The notes: generated by a model from the sequence alone, not told the origin. A stretch of DNA of 45,671 bases from Campylobacterales bacterium (GCA_024280575.1 JAJRPV010000064.1:1-45671), one strand, 5' to 3'. Positions 24,280-35,370 are shown, counted from the first letter of the stretch. Numbers and translations are program-made.

Positions 24280-26968
24280 GATCCGTATACACGAAATAGC
24301 AAAAGAATTAGGAATAACAAGTAAAGATACAGTTGAAAAAGCTGTGGAGATGGGCTTTGAAGTTAAAGCAGCAAGTAGTGGTGTAACACCAGAAGAAGCA
24401 GAAAGCCTTATAAATTTCATTTTAACAGGTGAAAAAAATATACCAGAGGTTAAAAAAGAAGAAAAACCAAAAGAAGAAAAGAAAAAAGAAACCCCTCCTC
24501 AAAAAGAAAAAACTCTTAAAGTTAAGAAAAAAGAAGAGAAGGAGATAAAAGAAATAAAACCTTCAGTGCCAGAAAAAGAAAAAGATATATCAAAAGAAGA
24601 GAAAAAAACCAAACTTCCAACTCAAGCAACTCAAGCTCCAAAAGAAAATTTAGTAGCAAAAGAGCCTGAGGCCAAAAAACCAACTGAAGTAAAATCAGAA
24701 GAAAGCTCTTCCAAGGTTGAAGAAAAAGTTTCTTTATCTGCAAATGTAAGAAAAAGAAGAGGCTTAGTAATAGTAAGAAAGAAAAGAAGAAAAGTAGAAC
24801 CAAAAGAGCAAATATCAAAAGCTTTTAGTGATGATGATGTAAAATCAGCTTTAAAATCTTCATATAAAAGTATTAGAAAAAATGCAACAATGGAGTCAGT
24901 GTTTGGTCAAGTTTCGGAAGCATCAAAAAAGAAGAAAAAAACTAAAAAAACCATAGCTAAAAGTAGTAATTCTCAAAATATCAATATTGAATTTGATATG
25001 CAGATGAGAGATGTAGCATCAGAAATAGAAGAAGAGATGGTTATTCTTCCTGACTTTAGTGTTAAACCAATAGTTAAAGAAGAGCCTAGAAAAAAGATAG
25101 ATCCTTCCAGGATGAAAACCACTAAAAAAGTAAGTTTTCTAAATCAAGGGATAAAAAGAAAAACAAGAAAAAGAAGAAGAAGAAAAGTTGAAGATAGAGA
25201 TTCTGAGGTAGTAAGTTCGATAGAAATCCCGGAAGATATCAGAGTATATGAGTTTGCAGAAAAGATAAACAAACCATTGGGTGAAGTTATAAAAGAACTT
25301 TTCACCTTAGGTGTCATGGTCACTAAAAACGACTTTCTTGATAAAGATGCTATTGAAATTTTAGCAGATTCATTTGATTTGGAAGTTACAACTGTTGATG
25401 AGCAAGAAGAGTTTGATTATGTCAAACAATACGAAGAAGAAAAAGATGAAAATGCCATAGAGAGAACTCCGGTCGTTACCATTATGGGACATGTGGATCA
25501 CGGTAAAACTTCACTTTTGGATTATATCAGAAGTTCAAAAGTAGCCACAGGCGAAGCGGGTGGAATCACTCAGCATGTGGGTGCATATATGGTAGAAAAA
25601 AACGGCAAAAATATCACTTTTATAGATACTCCTGGTCACGAAGCATTTACCGAGATGAGGTCTCGCGGTGCACAGGTTACTGATATTGTTATCATAGTTG
25701 TGGCAGCCGATGATGGCGTGATGCCTCAAACAAAAGAAGCTATTGAGCACTCAAAAGCAGCCGGTGTTCCTATGGTAATAGCAGTTAATAAGATGGATAA
25801 AGAGGGTGCAAATCCTGATTTAGTTAAATCTCAACTTGCAGAAATCGGAATAACTCCAGTTGATTGGGGTGGAGAATATGAATTTGCCCATATAAGTGCA
25901 AAAACAGGTGAAGGAATTGATGATTTGCTTGAAATTTTATTGCTTCAAGCAGAACTTTTGGAGTTAAAAGCTAATCCCAATAAAGAAGCAAAAGCAACTA
26001 TTATAGAAAGTTCAGTTGAAAAAGGAAGAGGAACCGTATCTACTGTTGTTGTTCAAAATGGAACATTAAAAATAGGCGATACTGTTGTTGCCGGTGTTGC
26101 ACATGGAAAGATTAAAGCTTTGATGGATGATGAAGGCAAACCTGTAAAAGAGGCAAAACCCGGAGAGCCTGTAGTTCTTATAGGTTTGAGTTCTGTTCCG
26201 CTTGCAGGTGAAAAGCTTGTCAGTGTAGCAAGCGATAAAATAGCTAAAGAGTATGCTAAGAAAAGAGCTGAATACTTAAGGCAAAGAGAATTATCTAAAT
26301 CAACAAAAGTAACACTAGATGATTTAAGCTCTATGATAGCAGAAGGTGCGCTTAAAAGTTTACCGGTTATTATAAAAGCAGATGTTGGCGGTTCTCTTGA
26401 AGCCATAAAAGGCTCTCTTGAGAAGATTAAAACAGATGAAACAAAGATAGATGTTATAAGTTCTGGCGTTGGTGGAATCACTGAAAATGATGTGGCACTT
26501 GCAAGTGCGAGTGAAAACAGTATCATTTTAGGATTTAATGTAAGACCAACAGGAAGTGTTAAAGATAAGGCAAAAAGTACCGGAGTAGAAATCAAGACTT
26601 ATAAAGTTATTTATGATTTGATAGATGATGTAAAAGATTTGATAGCAGGTATGCTAAGCCCTGTCATAAGAGAAGAAAACATAGGGCAAGCCCAAGTAAG
26701 AGAAGTCTTTGTAGTTCCAAAAATAGGAGCGATTGCCGGATGTATTGTAACTGATGGGACAATCAACAGAGGTGTAAAAGTAAGACTTATCAGAGAAGGT
26801 GTTATCATATATGAAAGCACAGTTTCATCACTTAAGAGATTTAAAGATGATGTAAGAGAAGTTGCCAAAGGATATGAGTGCGGTATCGGAATAGAAGGAT
26901 ATCACGACATAAAAGCAGGCGACTTTATCGAAAGCTTTAAAGAAGTAGAAGAGAAAGCAACACTTTAA
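24272..26968 (+). CDS. infB: Translation initiation factor IF-2
   Basis: An 898-residue GTPase that places initiator tRNA on the ribosome. It starts with the IF-2 N-terminal motif '[16 protein letters not shown]'. A long Lys/Glu-rich linker spans about 60-330; a second N-domain ('[25 protein letters not shown]') lies at about 320-345. The G domain has G1 '[11 protein letters not shown]', G3 '[11 protein letters not shown]' and G4 'NKMD'. C-terminal domains are complete to the stop. The coding sequence is intact despite many A-runs in the linker, which matters when judging the frameshifts elsewhere. Confidence 0.97.
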   Translation: MGKIRIHEIAKELGITSKDTVEKAVEMGFEVKAASSGVTPEEAESLINFILTGEKNIPEVKKEEKPKEEKKKETPPQKEKTLKVKKKEEKEIKEIKPSVPEKEKDISKEEKKTKLPTQATQAPKENLVAKEPEAKKPTEVKSEESSSKVEEKVSLSANVRKRRGLVIVRKKRRKVEPKEQISKAFSDDDVKSALKSSYKSIRKNATMESVFGQVSEASKKKKKTKKTIAKSSNSQNINIEFDMQMRDVASEIEEEMVILPDFSVKPIVKEEPRKKIDPSRMKTTKKVSFLNQGIKRKTRKRRRRKVEDRDSEVVSSIEIPEDIRVYEFAEKINKPLGEVIKELFTLGVMVTKNDFLDKDAIEILADSFDLEVTTVDEQEEFDYVKQYEEEKDENAIERTPVVTIMGHVDHGKTSLLDYIRSSKVATGEAGGITQHVGAYMVEKNGKNITFIDTPGHEAFTEMRSRGAQVTDIVIIVVAADDGVMPQTKEAIEHSKAAGVPMVIAVNKMDKEGANPDLVKSQLAEIGITPVDWGGEYEFAHISAKTGEGIDDLLEILLLQAELLELKANPNKEAKATIIESSVEKGRGTVSTVVVQNGTLKIGDTVVAGVAHGKIKALMDDEGKPVKEAKPGEPVVLIGLSSVPLAGEKLVSVASDKIAKEYAKKRAEYLRQRELSKSTKVTLDDLSSMIAEGALKSLPVIIKADVGGSLEAIKGSLEKIKTDETKIDVISSGVGGITENDVALASASENSIILGFNVRPTGSVKDKAKSTGVEIKTYKVIYDLIDDVKDLIAGMLSPVIREENIGQAQVREVFVVPKIGAIAGCIVTDGTINRGVKVRLIREGVIIYESTVSSLKRFKDDVREVAKGYECGIGIEGYHDIKAGDFIESFKEVEEKATL

Positions 26969-26970
26969 AA

Positions 26971-27339
26971 ATGCCTAAAAGTATAAAAATCCAAAGAACC
27001 GAAAGTGTTTTAAGAGAACTGTTACCTGAAGCATTTGCAACTCTAAATGACCCGATGCTACAGGGACTTTGTGTCGTTGATGTAAATTGCAGTCGTGGAA
27101 AGTATGATGCCGAAGTTTATCTTGATGAAATGGCACTTGACGATGAAGAAAAAAAGTATATATTGACTCATTTAAAAAAAGTAAACAGGCACTTGCAAAA
27201 TTATTGCCTAGAAGCCGAGGGTTGGTTTAGGTGTCCTAGTTTTCATTTTAAATTTGATACCAGCCTAAAAGAGATAAATAAGATGGATAAACTGTTTGAA
27301 ACAATAGAAAAAGAGTTAGGCAAAAATGGAAACGATTAA
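26971..27339 (+). CDS. rbfA: Ribosome-binding factor A
   Basis: A 122-residue KH-like protein that binds the 30S subunit during late maturation. 'RTESVLRELLPEAFATLNDP' at the N-terminus and the central beta-alpha region fit the family. The conserved C-terminal 'R-a-P-l-F' region appears as 'RCPSFHFKFDTSLKEINKMDKLFETIEKEL'. It begins 2 bp after infB and overlaps rimP by 14 bp, showing a translationally coupled infB-rbfA-rimP unit. Confidence 0.92.
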   Translation: MPKSIKIQRTESVLRELLPEAFATLNDPMLQGLCVVDVNCSRGKYDAEVYLDEMALDDEEKKYILTHLKKVNRHLQNYCLEAEGWFRCPSFHFKFDTSLKEINKMDKLFETIEKELGKNGND

Positions 27340-27748
27340 AAATATCATAAAAGAAAACGGTGGCTTATATTATGATAGTGAAATAGTCTCTGAAGGTGGC
27401 AATAGAATATTTAGAATTTTTATAACTGCAAAAGATGGTGTCAATCTTGATCTTTGTGCCAAAATATCCCGCATAATTTCTCCAATCATTGATCTTGACC
27501 CACCGATTAATGGAGCCTATACCCTGGAAGTCAGTTCACCGGGAATCTAGCGAAGTTTGAAAACGCCAGAGCATTTCAAAGGTAGCATCGGTGAAGTTGT
27601 AAAGATAAAATTGATAAATACAGATAAAATTATAGGTAAACTAGAGTCATTTGACGGAAAAATTATAAAAATACTAGAAGATGACGGGGAATTTGTAGAG
27701 ATTAGCTTAGAAGATATAGACAAGGCAAGAACTTACTATAAATGGTAG
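27326..27748 (+). CDS. rimP: Ribosome maturation factor RimP with in-frame amber codon
   Basis: 140 codons of one frame with TAG at 27548-27550. Before it: 'GLYYDSEIVSEGGNRIFRIFIT', 'VNLDLCAKISRIISPIID' and 'YTLEVSSPGI', where the family has the nearly invariant S-S-P-G-[IL]-[ED]-R. After it, still in frame: 'RSLKTPEHFKGSIGEVVKIKL' and the C-terminal SH3-like domain 'KIIGKLESFDGKIIKI...EISLEDIDKARTYYKW'. The stop exactly replaces the conserved Glu/Asp of PGIER. Without readthrough the C-terminal domain would be lost or made separately from TTG at 27557. GAG to TAG is one base, so a point mutation or sequencing error is the simplest explanation. Confidence 0.85.
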
Positions 27749-28746
27749 ATGATATTTTCTTTATGGAGATTGCTGTAAATGAGGCATGGAAATATCAAGG
27801 ACTCACCTATCCAAATCCCGCAGTCGGTGCGGTTATCAGTGATGACTTAGGATCTATCATCGCCTGTGAGGCTCATCATCAGGCCGGTTTTCCGCATGCT
27901 GAAGTAGAAGTCTGCAAAGCTGCTTATGTAAAAATTACCAATAATACTTTGTTATCAGACATTCAAAACTCAAATGATATACACAAATACCTCATAGCCA
28001 ATCATAACAATATATTTAAAAATCTAACTCTACATGTAACGCTTGAGCCATGCAATCATTATGGAAAAACTCCACCTTGTTCGCATCTTATAAAAGAGTT
28101 AGGGTTTAAAAAAGTTATTATCGGAAAACTAGATGTTAATAAAACAGCAAGTGGTGGAGCAGATTTTCTAAGGCAAAATGGCATACATGTAGAGTTTTTT
28201 AAAAACAATAAAATATGCGAAGATTTACTGATGCCTTTCTCAAAATGGCAAAAAGAAAATTTCATTTTTTTTAAGCTTGCCATGAGTTTAAACGGTGTGA
28301 TAGACGGAGGAATTATTACGGGTCTGGATTCACGAGAATTAGTCCATAAATTTAGAAACAAATGTGATCTGCTAGTCATCGGTGGCAATACGGTCAGACA
28401 GGACAGACCGACACTAGATTCAAGATTATGCAAAGGAAAAGCACCGGATATCTTAATATACTCCCAAAGAAAAGATTTTGACAAAACTATTCCTCTTTTT
28501 AATATCCAAAATAGAAAAGTTTATGTAAAAAACAATTTTGATATTTTAAAAAATTATAAAAATATTGTGATAGAAGGTGGCGAAGGAATGCTCAAGGCAA
28601 CAAAAGATTTGGTAAATTTATATGCCATATTTCGCTAACCAAATTTCAAAAAAGGAAAACATCCAAATCTTAACTTGCCCCTAGAGCAATTATTTTGCAA
28701 AAATATAAAAAAGGATACCCTCTCATGGCTGAAAAAAACAAGCTAA
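27742..28746 (+). CDS. ribD: Bifunctional riboflavin deaminase/reductase; probable premature ochre
   Basis: The first two enzymes of the pyrimidine branch of riboflavin synthesis. The deaminase domain has HAE ('FPHAEVEVCKAA') and zinc motif 'TLEPCNHYGKTPPCSHL'. The reductase domain starts at about 168 ('FIFFKLAMSLNGVIDG', 'RNKCDLLVIGGNTVRQDRPTLDSRL') and ends with 'NIVIEGGEGMLKATKDLVNLY'. TAA at 28636-28638 ends the frame after 298 residues. The same frame continues as 'PNFKKGKHPNLNLPLEQL', then 'FCKNIKKDTLSWLKKTS', to a TAA at 28746, which looks like the normal C-terminus (total about 334). The break is inferred from coding-like sequence and family length, so it is less certain than the rimP stop. 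Confidence 0.82.
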
Positions 28747-28779
28747 TATTTCTTAAACTATTTTATATCTCATTTTAGA

Positions 28780-28785
28780 TAGAAT
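28780..28785 (+). promoter_or_regulatory. Possible -10 box of the gapA operon
   Basis: TAGAAT at 28780-28785 lies 32 bp before the gapA start, in the spacer after ribD. The match is imperfect. AAAGGAAGAG then forms a strong ribosome-binding site. Confidence 0.35.
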
Positions 28786-28817
28786 ATCCCAATTTGTAAA
28801 CACTAAAAGGAAGAGAC

Positions 28818-29813
28818 ATGGCTTTAAAAATTGCTATTAATGGATTTGGAAGAATTGGGCGTTGTGCTGCTAGAATAATTGACTCTAGAGATGATATTGA
28901 ATTAACTTGCATAAATGATACCGCTGCAAGAGAGATGACAAAACAACTGGTTAAATACGACAGTGTTCATGGTGTTTTTAATGGAGCTGTTGAGATTTTA
29001 GAAGACGATTATATGCAAATAGGTTCTTCAAAAGTAAAAATGTTTTCAACGAGGGATCCAAAAGAGTTAAATTTTGCTGATTATGGTGTAGATGTTGTTT
29101 TGGAGTGTACGGGCGCATTTTTAACTCAAGAAAAAGCTCAAGTATTTATAGATAATGGTGTAAAAAAAGTTGTTATGTCGGCTCCTGCGAAAGATGATAC
29201 AGCAACATTTGTTATAGGTGTAAATGAAGATAAATACGCAGGAGAGGCTATAGTTTCAAATGCAAGTTGCACTACAAACTGTTTAGGCCCTGTTGCTAAG
29301 GTTATAGATGATGCTTTTGGAATCGATAAAGGCTTGATGACGACGATTCATTCATACACAAATGGACAAAGTCTGATAGATGCAAAAGCAAAAGATCCAA
29401 GAAGAGCTAGAGCAGCTGCTGTGAATATTATACCTACAACCACAGGAGCTGCAAAAGCAATCGGTTTGGTATTGCCACAGCTTAAAGGCAGACTCCATGG
29501 TCAAAGCGTAAGAGTTCCGACTCCAAATGTTTCTATGGTTGATTTGAATGTTTTGGTTAAAAAAGATACAAGTATAGAAGAGATAAATGCACTATTTAAA
29601 GAAAAATCAGAAGGTTCTTTGAAGGGTATCTTGGGTTATGATACTGAAAAAAGAGTATCCCAAGATTTTCAAGGTTCACCTTATAGTTCATTTGTTGCGG
29701 CTGATTTAACTCAAGCGATATGCGGAAATATGGTGAAAGTTATGTCTTGGTATGATAATGAGTGGGGCTACTCTTCAAGATTGATAGATATGGCTCTACA
29801 TGTAAGCAAATAA
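28818..29813 (+). CDS. gapA: Glyceraldehyde-3-phosphate dehydrogenase
   Basis: A 331-residue NAD(P)-dependent dehydrogenase. '[17 protein letters not shown]' is the Rossmann site; '[12 protein letters not shown]' (about 148-159) has the catalytic Cys and matching His in 'TIHSYTNGQ'. '[14 protein letters not shown]' closes the protein as usual. It begins a four-gene set gapA-pgk-tpiA-fabI, with 10 bp to pgk. In an organism of this group it most likely works in gluconeogenesis. The C-terminal end contains one copy of the TACATGTA palindrome (ALHVSK). Confidence 0.96.
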   Translation: MALKIAINGFGRIGRCAARIIDSRDDIELTCINDTAAREMTKQLVKYDSVHGVFNGAVEILEDDYMQIGSSKVKMFSTRDPKELNFADYGVDVVLECTGAFLTQEKAQVFIDNGVKKVVMSAPAKDDTATFVIGVNEDKYAGEAIVSNASCTTNCLGPVAKVIDDAFGIDKGLMTTIHSYTNGQSLIDAKAKDPRRARAAAVNIIPTTTGAAKAIGLVLPQLKGRLHGQSVRVPTPNVSMVDLNVLVKKDTSIEEINALFKEKSEGSLKGILGYDTEKRVSQDFQGSPYSSFVAADLTQAICGNMVKVMSWYDNEWGYSSRLIDMALHVSK

Positions 29814-29823
29814 GGAGGCGAGG

Positions 29824-31023
29824 GTGGTAAGATCAGTTCGCGACATGGATATAGAGGGCAAGAAAGTTTTTATAAGATGTGATTTTAATGTTCCTTTAGA
29901 TGATTTTTTAAATATCACAGATGAAAGAAGAATAAAATCAGCAATACCGACTATCAAATATTGTCTTGACCATGATTGCGCGGTTATTTTAGCAAGTCAT
30001 TTAGGACGACCCGGTGGTATAGTTGACCCAAAACTCTCTTTGGCTCCTGTTGCAAAGAGACTCTCAAGACTGCTTATACCAAATGTAGAGCTTTCTAAGG
30101 ATGTAATTGGCGAAGACACAATGGAAAAAGCAAAAAATCTTAAGGGTGGAGAAGTGTTGCTTTTGGAAAATCTAAGATTTGAAAAAGGTGAAACCAGAAA
30201 TGATGATGATTTTGCGAAAAAACTGGCTTCTTTAGCAGATTTTTATGTAAATGATGCTTTTGGAGTTTGCCATAGAGCTCATGCATCAGTCGAAGCTATT
30301 ACCAAATTTTTTGATGAAGATCACAGTGCAGCCGGATTTTTACTTCAAAAAGAGATAAATTTTTCTAGAAATTTACTAAAAAATCCTTCTCGTCCATTTG
30401 TTGCGGTAGTAGGAGGAAGCAAAGTCAGCGGAAAATTACAGGCTTTGAGAAATCTTTTGCCAAGAGTTGATAAACTTCTAATTGGTGGAGGTATGGCTTT
30501 TACATTTTTAAAAGCACAAGGCATAGATATTGGTAACTCTTTGATGGAAGAGGACTTGATAGATGAGGCAAATCTTGTTTTGCAAAGAGCAAGAGAGTTG
30601 GGAGTGAAACTTTATCTTCCCGTAGATGTTGTGGCAGCGCAAGCTTGCTCTCAAGATTCTGTTATGAAGTTTGTTCCAACTCAAGAGATACCCAAAGGCT
30701 GGATGGGATTGGATATAGGACCTGCATCTACAAGACTCTTTAGAGAAGCACTCAATGATGCTCAAACGATACTTTGGAATGGTCCGATGGGTGTTTTTGA
30801 GATACCAAAATTTTCAAGAGGAAGCACACAAATGTCGCACACTATAGCCGAGGCACATGCTACAACTGTAGTTGGTGGTGGAGATACGGCAGATGTTGTA
30901 GCAAGGTCCGGAGATGCAGATGATATGGCTTTCATATCAACAGGTGGTGGAGCAAGTTTGGAGCTGATTGAAGGCAAAGAACTCCCAGGCGTTAAACCTC
31001 TATATAATAAGGATGAAGATTGA
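29824..31023 (+). CDS. pgk: Phosphoglycerate kinase
   Basis: A 399-residue enzyme of central carbon metabolism. Substrate motifs '[14 protein letters not shown]' and 'ASHLGRP', hinge segments and the nucleotide motif '[31 protein letters not shown]' are present. The start is GTG at 29824 behind GGAGGCGAGG. The stop TGA overlaps the TTG start of tpiA by 4 bp, giving translational coupling. Confidence 0.96.
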   Translation: MVRSVRDMDIEGKKVFIRCDFNVPLDDFLNITDERRIKSAIPTIKYCLDHDCAVILASHLGRPGGIVDPKLSLAPVAKRLSRLLIPNVELSKDVIGEDTMEKAKNLKGGEVLLLENLRFEKGETRNDDDFAKKLASLADFYVNDAFGVCHRAHASVEAITKFFDEDHSAAGFLLQKEINFSRNLLKNPSRPFVAVVGGSKVSGKLQALRNLLPRVDKLLIGGGMAFTFLKAQGIDIGNSLMEEDLIDEANLVLQRARELGVKLYLPVDVVAAQACSQDSVMKFVPTQEIPKGWMGLDIGPASTRLFREALNDAQTILWNGPMGVFEIPKFSRGSTQMSHTIAEAHATTVVGGGDTADVVARSGDADDMAFISTGGGASLELIEGKELPGVKPLYNKDED

Positions 31024-31715
31024 TAGTAGCATCTAATTTTAAAACAAATCACAATAGGAAAAGCACTAAAGAGTTTGTTGATTTTATAAATAATCAAAAC
31101 TACTTTAGCGAGGTTAGGATATACCCACCATTTACAGCGTTAAATAATTTTGAGTTGACACCAAATATAAGAGTTGGTGCTCAAAATTTTTATCCGGTAC
31201 AAAATGGCTCATTTACTGGGGAAATTGGATTTGACCAACTTGAAGAGTTTGATGTTGAAACTGTTCTTGTAGGACATTCTGAGCGAAGACATGTCTTGGG
31301 AGAAAGCCAAGAGAGTATTTGCTTAAAGTATAATTTTGCAAAAGAAAAAGAGTGCGAGATTGTATATTGTGTAGGCGAACCAAAAGAGATAAGAGAGCAG
31401 GGAATTGAAGCCGTTATGTCTTACATTTGGAAACAATTTGACGGTATCGATATAGACTATGATGAGCTTGTAGTTGCTTATGAGCCGGTTTGGGCAATAG
31501 GCACGGGACTTAGTGCAAGTCTTGAAGATATAAAAGAAGTGTTGGACAACTTAAGAGCAAAAGTAAAAGCGCCTTTATTGTATGGCGGAAGTGTAAAAGT
31601 TGAAACCACAAAAGATATACTAGATATTGAAAATTGTGATGGAATATTAGTAGGAACTGCTAGTTGGGATGTAAATAATTTTTCAAAAATGATAGAAATA
31701 GCAGATAATTTATAA
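31020..31715 (+). CDS. tpiA: Triosephosphate isomerase
   Basis: A 231-residue TIM-barrel enzyme. Catalytic residues are visible in order: Asn/Lys in '[10 protein letters not shown]' (the usual GNWKMN is SNFKTN, as in other Campylobacterota), His in '[14 protein letters not shown]' and Glu in '[11 protein letters not shown]', followed by the phosphate loop 'LLYGGSVK'. It is shorter than the classical enzyme (about 250), as expected in this group. TTG start within the pgk stop (TTGA). Confidence 0.95.
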   Translation: MIVASNFKTNHNRKSTKEFVDFINNQNYFSEVRIYPPFTALNNFELTPNIRVGAQNFYPVQNGSFTGEIGFDQLEEFDVETVLVGHSERRHVLGESQESICLKYNFAKEKECEIVYCVGEPKEIREQGIEAVMSYIWKQFDGIDIDYDELVVAYEPVWAIGTGLSASLEDIKEVLDNLRAKVKAPLLYGGSVKVETTKDILDIENCDGILVGTASWDVNNFSKMIEIADNL

Positions 31716-32555
<840 letters not shown>

Positions 32556-32560
32556 AATAG

Positions 32561-33517
32561 ATGTTAAAAACTGCATTGCGAAAGATTTTTTATGTAGTGC
32601 TTATGCTTTTTATTATATCAATTATATCTTTTGGAGCTATTCACTTAGCTCCAAACTCTTTTTTCGCAAGTGGCGAATTAAATCCAAACATCACTCCAGA
32701 ATCGCTTGAACAGTTAAAAAAAGTATATGGCTTGGACAAGTCATTATTCGTACAATTTATCTCTTGGTTAAATGCCATCATTCATCTTGATTTTGGTATA
32801 TCCTTTGCCAGTGGCAAAATGGTAAAAGATGAGATATTATCCCGCTTGCCTATAACTCTGATTATAAATATAATCAGTATGATTTTGGTGTTTATAATAT
32901 CTATATATTTTGGTATAAAATCAGCATTTAAACAAAATAGTAAATATGACAATATCACTAAAAATTTCTCTCTCATAAGTTATGCGATGCCATCATTTTA
33001 TCTTGCTCTAATCCTGGTTATATTGTTTGCAGTTAGATGGAAAATATTTCCGATATCCGGGCTTCATTCTCCTGTGAAGCTAGAGGGTTTTGATTATGTT
33101 TTGGACGAGGCTTGGCATCTTGTTTTGCCTATATTTGTCATGGTTTTCGGAGGAGTTGGAAGCTTGATTATGTATATAAGAAGTTTAAGTTTAAATATCC
33201 TTAAGAGTGATTATATATTTTTTGCAAAAGCCAGAGGCATTGGGAAAAAAGAGCTTTTTTGGAGATATTTACTGCCAAATTTATCGCCTCCTGTGGTGAC
33301 AATTTTGGGTTTATCTTTGCCCGGTCTCATAGGTGGAAGTGTTATATTAGAATCAATTTTTTCTATAAACGGTATGGGATTGTTGTTTTACCAAAGTGCA
33401 TTAAGTAGAGATTATCCTGTTATTATGGGTATCTTGATAATTTCTTCTTTTTTAACACTAGTAGGAAATATCATAGCAGATTTAGTACTGTTAAAGTTAA
33501 ATCCATTTACAAAATAA
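32561..33517 (+). CDS. ABC transporter permease, DppB/OppB family
   Basis: A 318-residue inner-membrane protein with six helices. An N-terminal domain ('ITPESLEQLKKVYGLDKSLFVQFISWL', about 45-70) typical of peptide/nickel permeases is followed by the binding-protein-dependent transport signature ('FFAKARGIGKKELFWRYLLPNLSPPVVTILG', the EAA loop, about 220-250) and 'LESIFSINGMGLLFYQSALSRDYPVIMG'. Partner permease, ATPase and binding protein are not adjacent, so the substrate is unknown. It starts 5 bp after fabI. Confidence 0.87.
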   Translation: MLKTALRKIFYVVLMLFIISIISFGAIHLAPNSFFASGELNPNITPESLEQLKKVYGLDKSLFVQFISWLNAIIHLDFGISFASGKMVKDEILSRLPITLIINIISMILVFIISIYFGIKSAFKQNSKYDNITKNFSLISYAMPSFYLALILVILFAVRWKIFPISGLHSPVKLEGFDYVLDEAWHLVLPIFVMVFGGVGSLIMYIRSLSLNILKSDYIFFAKARGIGKKELFWRYLLPNLSPPVVTILGLSLPGLIGGSVILESIFSINGMGLLFYQSALSRDYPVIMGILIISSFLTLVGNIIADLVLLKLNPFTK

Positions 33518-33556
33518 TAGTAAAATATGCTTAAACACCTATAAAGGAGAGATAAA

Positions 33557-33706
33557 ATGAAATACATATTTATGGCTTTAATAATTTTTTTGGTAAGTGG
33601 ATGTGCAACATGGAATGGCATAAAAAAAGATACTAAAACTGGTGTAGGTTGGACGAAAGAAAAAGTCCATAAAGGTGCAGTTTATATAGAAAAGAAGACC
33701 CAATAA
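33557..33706 (+). CDS. Small lipoprotein, entericidin-like
   Basis: A 49-residue protein. A good ribosome-binding site (AAAGGAGA) precedes the ATG at 33557. A short signal peptide ends in the lipobox LVSGC, so the mature lipoprotein begins CATWNGIKKDTKTG and has about 34 mostly charged residues. The C-x-x-x-x-G-x-x-KD arrangement and size resemble entericidin-family lipoproteins, but the sequence is too short for certainty. It is followed immediately by a strong palindrome acting as terminator. Confidence 0.75.
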   Translation: MKYIFMALIIFLVSGCATWNGIKKDTKTGVGWTKEKVHKGAVYIEKKTQ

Positions 33707-33727
33707 GCTCTACATGTAGAGCTTATT
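33702..33727. terminator. 26-bp perfect palindrome between lipoprotein gene and nusA
   Basis: A perfect palindrome (33702-33727, core AAGCTCTACATGTAGAGCTT) fills the space between two convergent genes, including the stop codon of the small lipoprotein gene and ending right at the nusA stop. As RNA it gives an 11-bp stem with a CATG loop and is followed on the plus strand by TTTAAC. It is the obvious bidirectional terminator, and its centre is another TACATGTA. Confidence 0.75.
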
Positions 33728-34837
33728 TTAACTGCCAAATAGGTTCTTTAAGGCATTTGGATCTTTTGACTTACTAGATGATTCTTTGTTGCTTGAGCCT
33801 TCTAATTCTAAAAGTTCTATCTCGTAGCCTGTGAGCATGGAAGTAAGTCTTATGTTTATACCGCTTTTTCCTATTGCTTTTGATTTTTGATCAGCCAAGA
33901 GTGTTACGATAGCCTTGTGTTCATCTACGATTTTAACATTTGAGATTATAGCAGGGCTGAGTGCTCTTGAAATAAATATTTCCGGAATTGTAGAGTATTC
34001 TATGCAGTCGATATTTTCTCCATGCAATTCTTTGCTTATAGCATTTATTCGGATACCTTTTGTTCCCACTGTTGCCCCAACTGCATCTATATTTGGATGA
34101 AGCGAAGTCAGGGCTATTTTTGCTCTCTCCCCTGGGATTCTGGCAGATGCATTGATCTCTATCATCTCATCTTTTATCTCTGGTACTTCAAGTTGAAGCA
34201 GTGCCTCTAAAAATTTTGGAGTAGTCCTTGAAAGTTCTACGACTATGCCATGAGTTCTATCTATATATACTTTTCTTATGACACTTTTTACAACATCTCC
34301 GACCTTAAATTTTTCGCCTTTTATTCGACTTTTTCTTGGAAGTATTGCTCGCACTTCATTTATTTCTATGTATGTATTTTCTTCATTATCAACCCTAACA
34401 ACAGAACCAAAAACACGACGCCCTATCATATTTTTATATCTGTCAAATATCTTTGTTTCAAGTAGTCTTTGGATGTGAAACTCTAATTCTCGCTGAAGTG
34501 TTGAAGCAGCAGTCCTTCCTAGATTGTCAAGCGGAAGTTCATAAGTTAATTCATCATCTACTTCAATATCCGGATCTATCTCTTTTGCAGCACTAAGTGA
34601 TATGAAGTTTTCATTCTCTTCGCTCAATTTCTCGTCGTCATTCTTTAGAACGATAACTTTTTGATATAATTTTAAAGTCTTAGTTTCAGGATTTATCTCA
34701 GCATCATATTCATATTCTCTTCCATAAATTTTCTTTGCTGTATTTATAAGTGCCGTAGTAACTGTTTCTTTAACTTCATCTATTGCCAAGCCTTTTTCAT
34801 TTGCTATTGATTCTATAATATCCAATATTTTACTCAA
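33728..34837 (-). CDS. nusA: Transcription termination/antitermination factor NusA
   Basis: A 369-residue RNA-polymerase-binding factor. N-terminal domain 1-125, S1 domain about 130-200 ('GRRVFGSVVRVDNEENTYIEINEVRAILPRKSRIKGEKFKVGD') and two KH domains ('ALTSLHPNIDAVGATVGTKGIRINAI', 'AIGKSGINIRLTSMLTGYEIELLE') are all present. As usual in this group the C-terminal acidic repeats are absent. It stands alone here, away from infB, whereas in many bacteria nusA and infB share an operon. Confidence 0.96.
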   Translation of the reverse strand: MSKILDIIESIANEKGLAIDEVKETVTTALINTAKKIYGREYEYDAEINPETKTLKLYQKVIVLKNDDEKLSEENENFISLSAAKEIDPDIEVDDELTYELPLDNLGRTAASTLQRELEFHIQRLLETKIFDRYKNMIGRRVFGSVVRVDNEENTYIEINEVRAILPRKSRIKGEKFKVGDVVKSVIRKVYIDRTHGIVVELSRTTPKFLEALLQLEVPEIKDEMIEINASARIPGERAKIALTSLHPNIDAVGATVGTKGIRINAISKELHGENIDCIEYSTIPEIFISRALSPAIISNVKIVDEHKAIVTLLADQKSKAIGKSGINIRLTSMLTGYEIELLELEGSSNKESSSKSKDPNALKNLFGS

Positions 34838-35075
34838 CTTTTACCTCTTTTTAAAGCATTTTAATATACTTAATATTTTTTCGCAACAATAAGAACATCA
34901 TAATGAGGAGTTTTAAATAATTGCGAGTTTGAAGAAATTAATTATATCTAAAAATTTGTTATTATTCAAGAAGATAAAAATGAATAAAATCCATAAAACA
35001 GCGGAATAAATCAGTTAATAAGCTATTTATACTAAAAAAGATATAATATTATGTTTTCTATGGCTTTATTGGTGG

Positions 35076-35081
35076 TACAAT
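35076..35081 (+). promoter_or_regulatory. Possible -10 box before the HP0268-like gene
   Basis: The 281-bp region 34838-35118 between nusA and this gene holds no convincing reading frame. It has two plausible -10 boxes on the plus strand, TATAAT at 35042-35047 and TACAAT (GGTGGTACAAT, extended type) at 35076-35081, the second about 38 bp before the ATG. The rest is AT-rich without a recognisable structure. Confidence 0.4.
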
Positions 35082-35118
35082 AAAAAGTCATAATTTTGTG
35101 TAATAAAGAAGGTAGATT

Positions 35119-35361
35119 ATGGAATTAAAATTAGCAAGAAAAGAACTTGGCATAAAGCCAAAAACTATTAAATTGGAAAAAATTGAAGAGATAGTCCAAA
35201 AAGAAAATCAAAAGATTTTTTATTTTGATAAAGACAATTCACATAAAGATTTAGTTTCTCTAGTTGAGTATTTTGAAGAAAAAGATTTAAGCGTGTATCT
35301 AAGAGAGGTAAGATATGGCCTTGGAGATGATGATTACATGTATGAGATTCATATACTTTAA
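35119..35361 (+). CDS. HP0268-family small protein
   Basis: An 80-residue protein. Segments 'IFYFDKDNSHKDLVSLVEYFEEKDLSVYLREVRYG' and the C-terminal 'YMYEIHIL' match Helicobacter HP0268 ('IFYF...NAHKD...YL-EVR...LYELHII'), a Campylobacterota-specific family whose structure resembles small nucleases and for which nicking activity has been reported. The position directly before miaB is also conserved (HP0268-HP0269). The start at ATG 35119 follows GAAGG. The role in the cell is unknown; a link to tRNA or RNA metabolism is inference from the neighbour only. Confidence 0.82.
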   Translation: MELKLARKELGIKPKTIKLEKIEEIVQKENQKIFYFDKDNSHKDLVSLVEYFEEKDLSVYLREVRYGLGDDDYMYEIHIL

Positions 35362-35370
35362 GGTGTAAAT

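Noticed and set aside
24522-24818. Leu/Phe-rich reading frame on the minus strand within infB
   Set aside because: It is the mirror of the Lys/Glu-rich IF-2 linker; long open antisense frames are expected opposite AAA/GAA-rich DNA. No ribosome-binding site.
34838-35118. A decayed gene in the 281-bp spacer between nusA and the HP0268-like gene
   Set aside because: All frames are full of stops with AT-only content and no recognisable peptide; promoter-like boxes are the only features.
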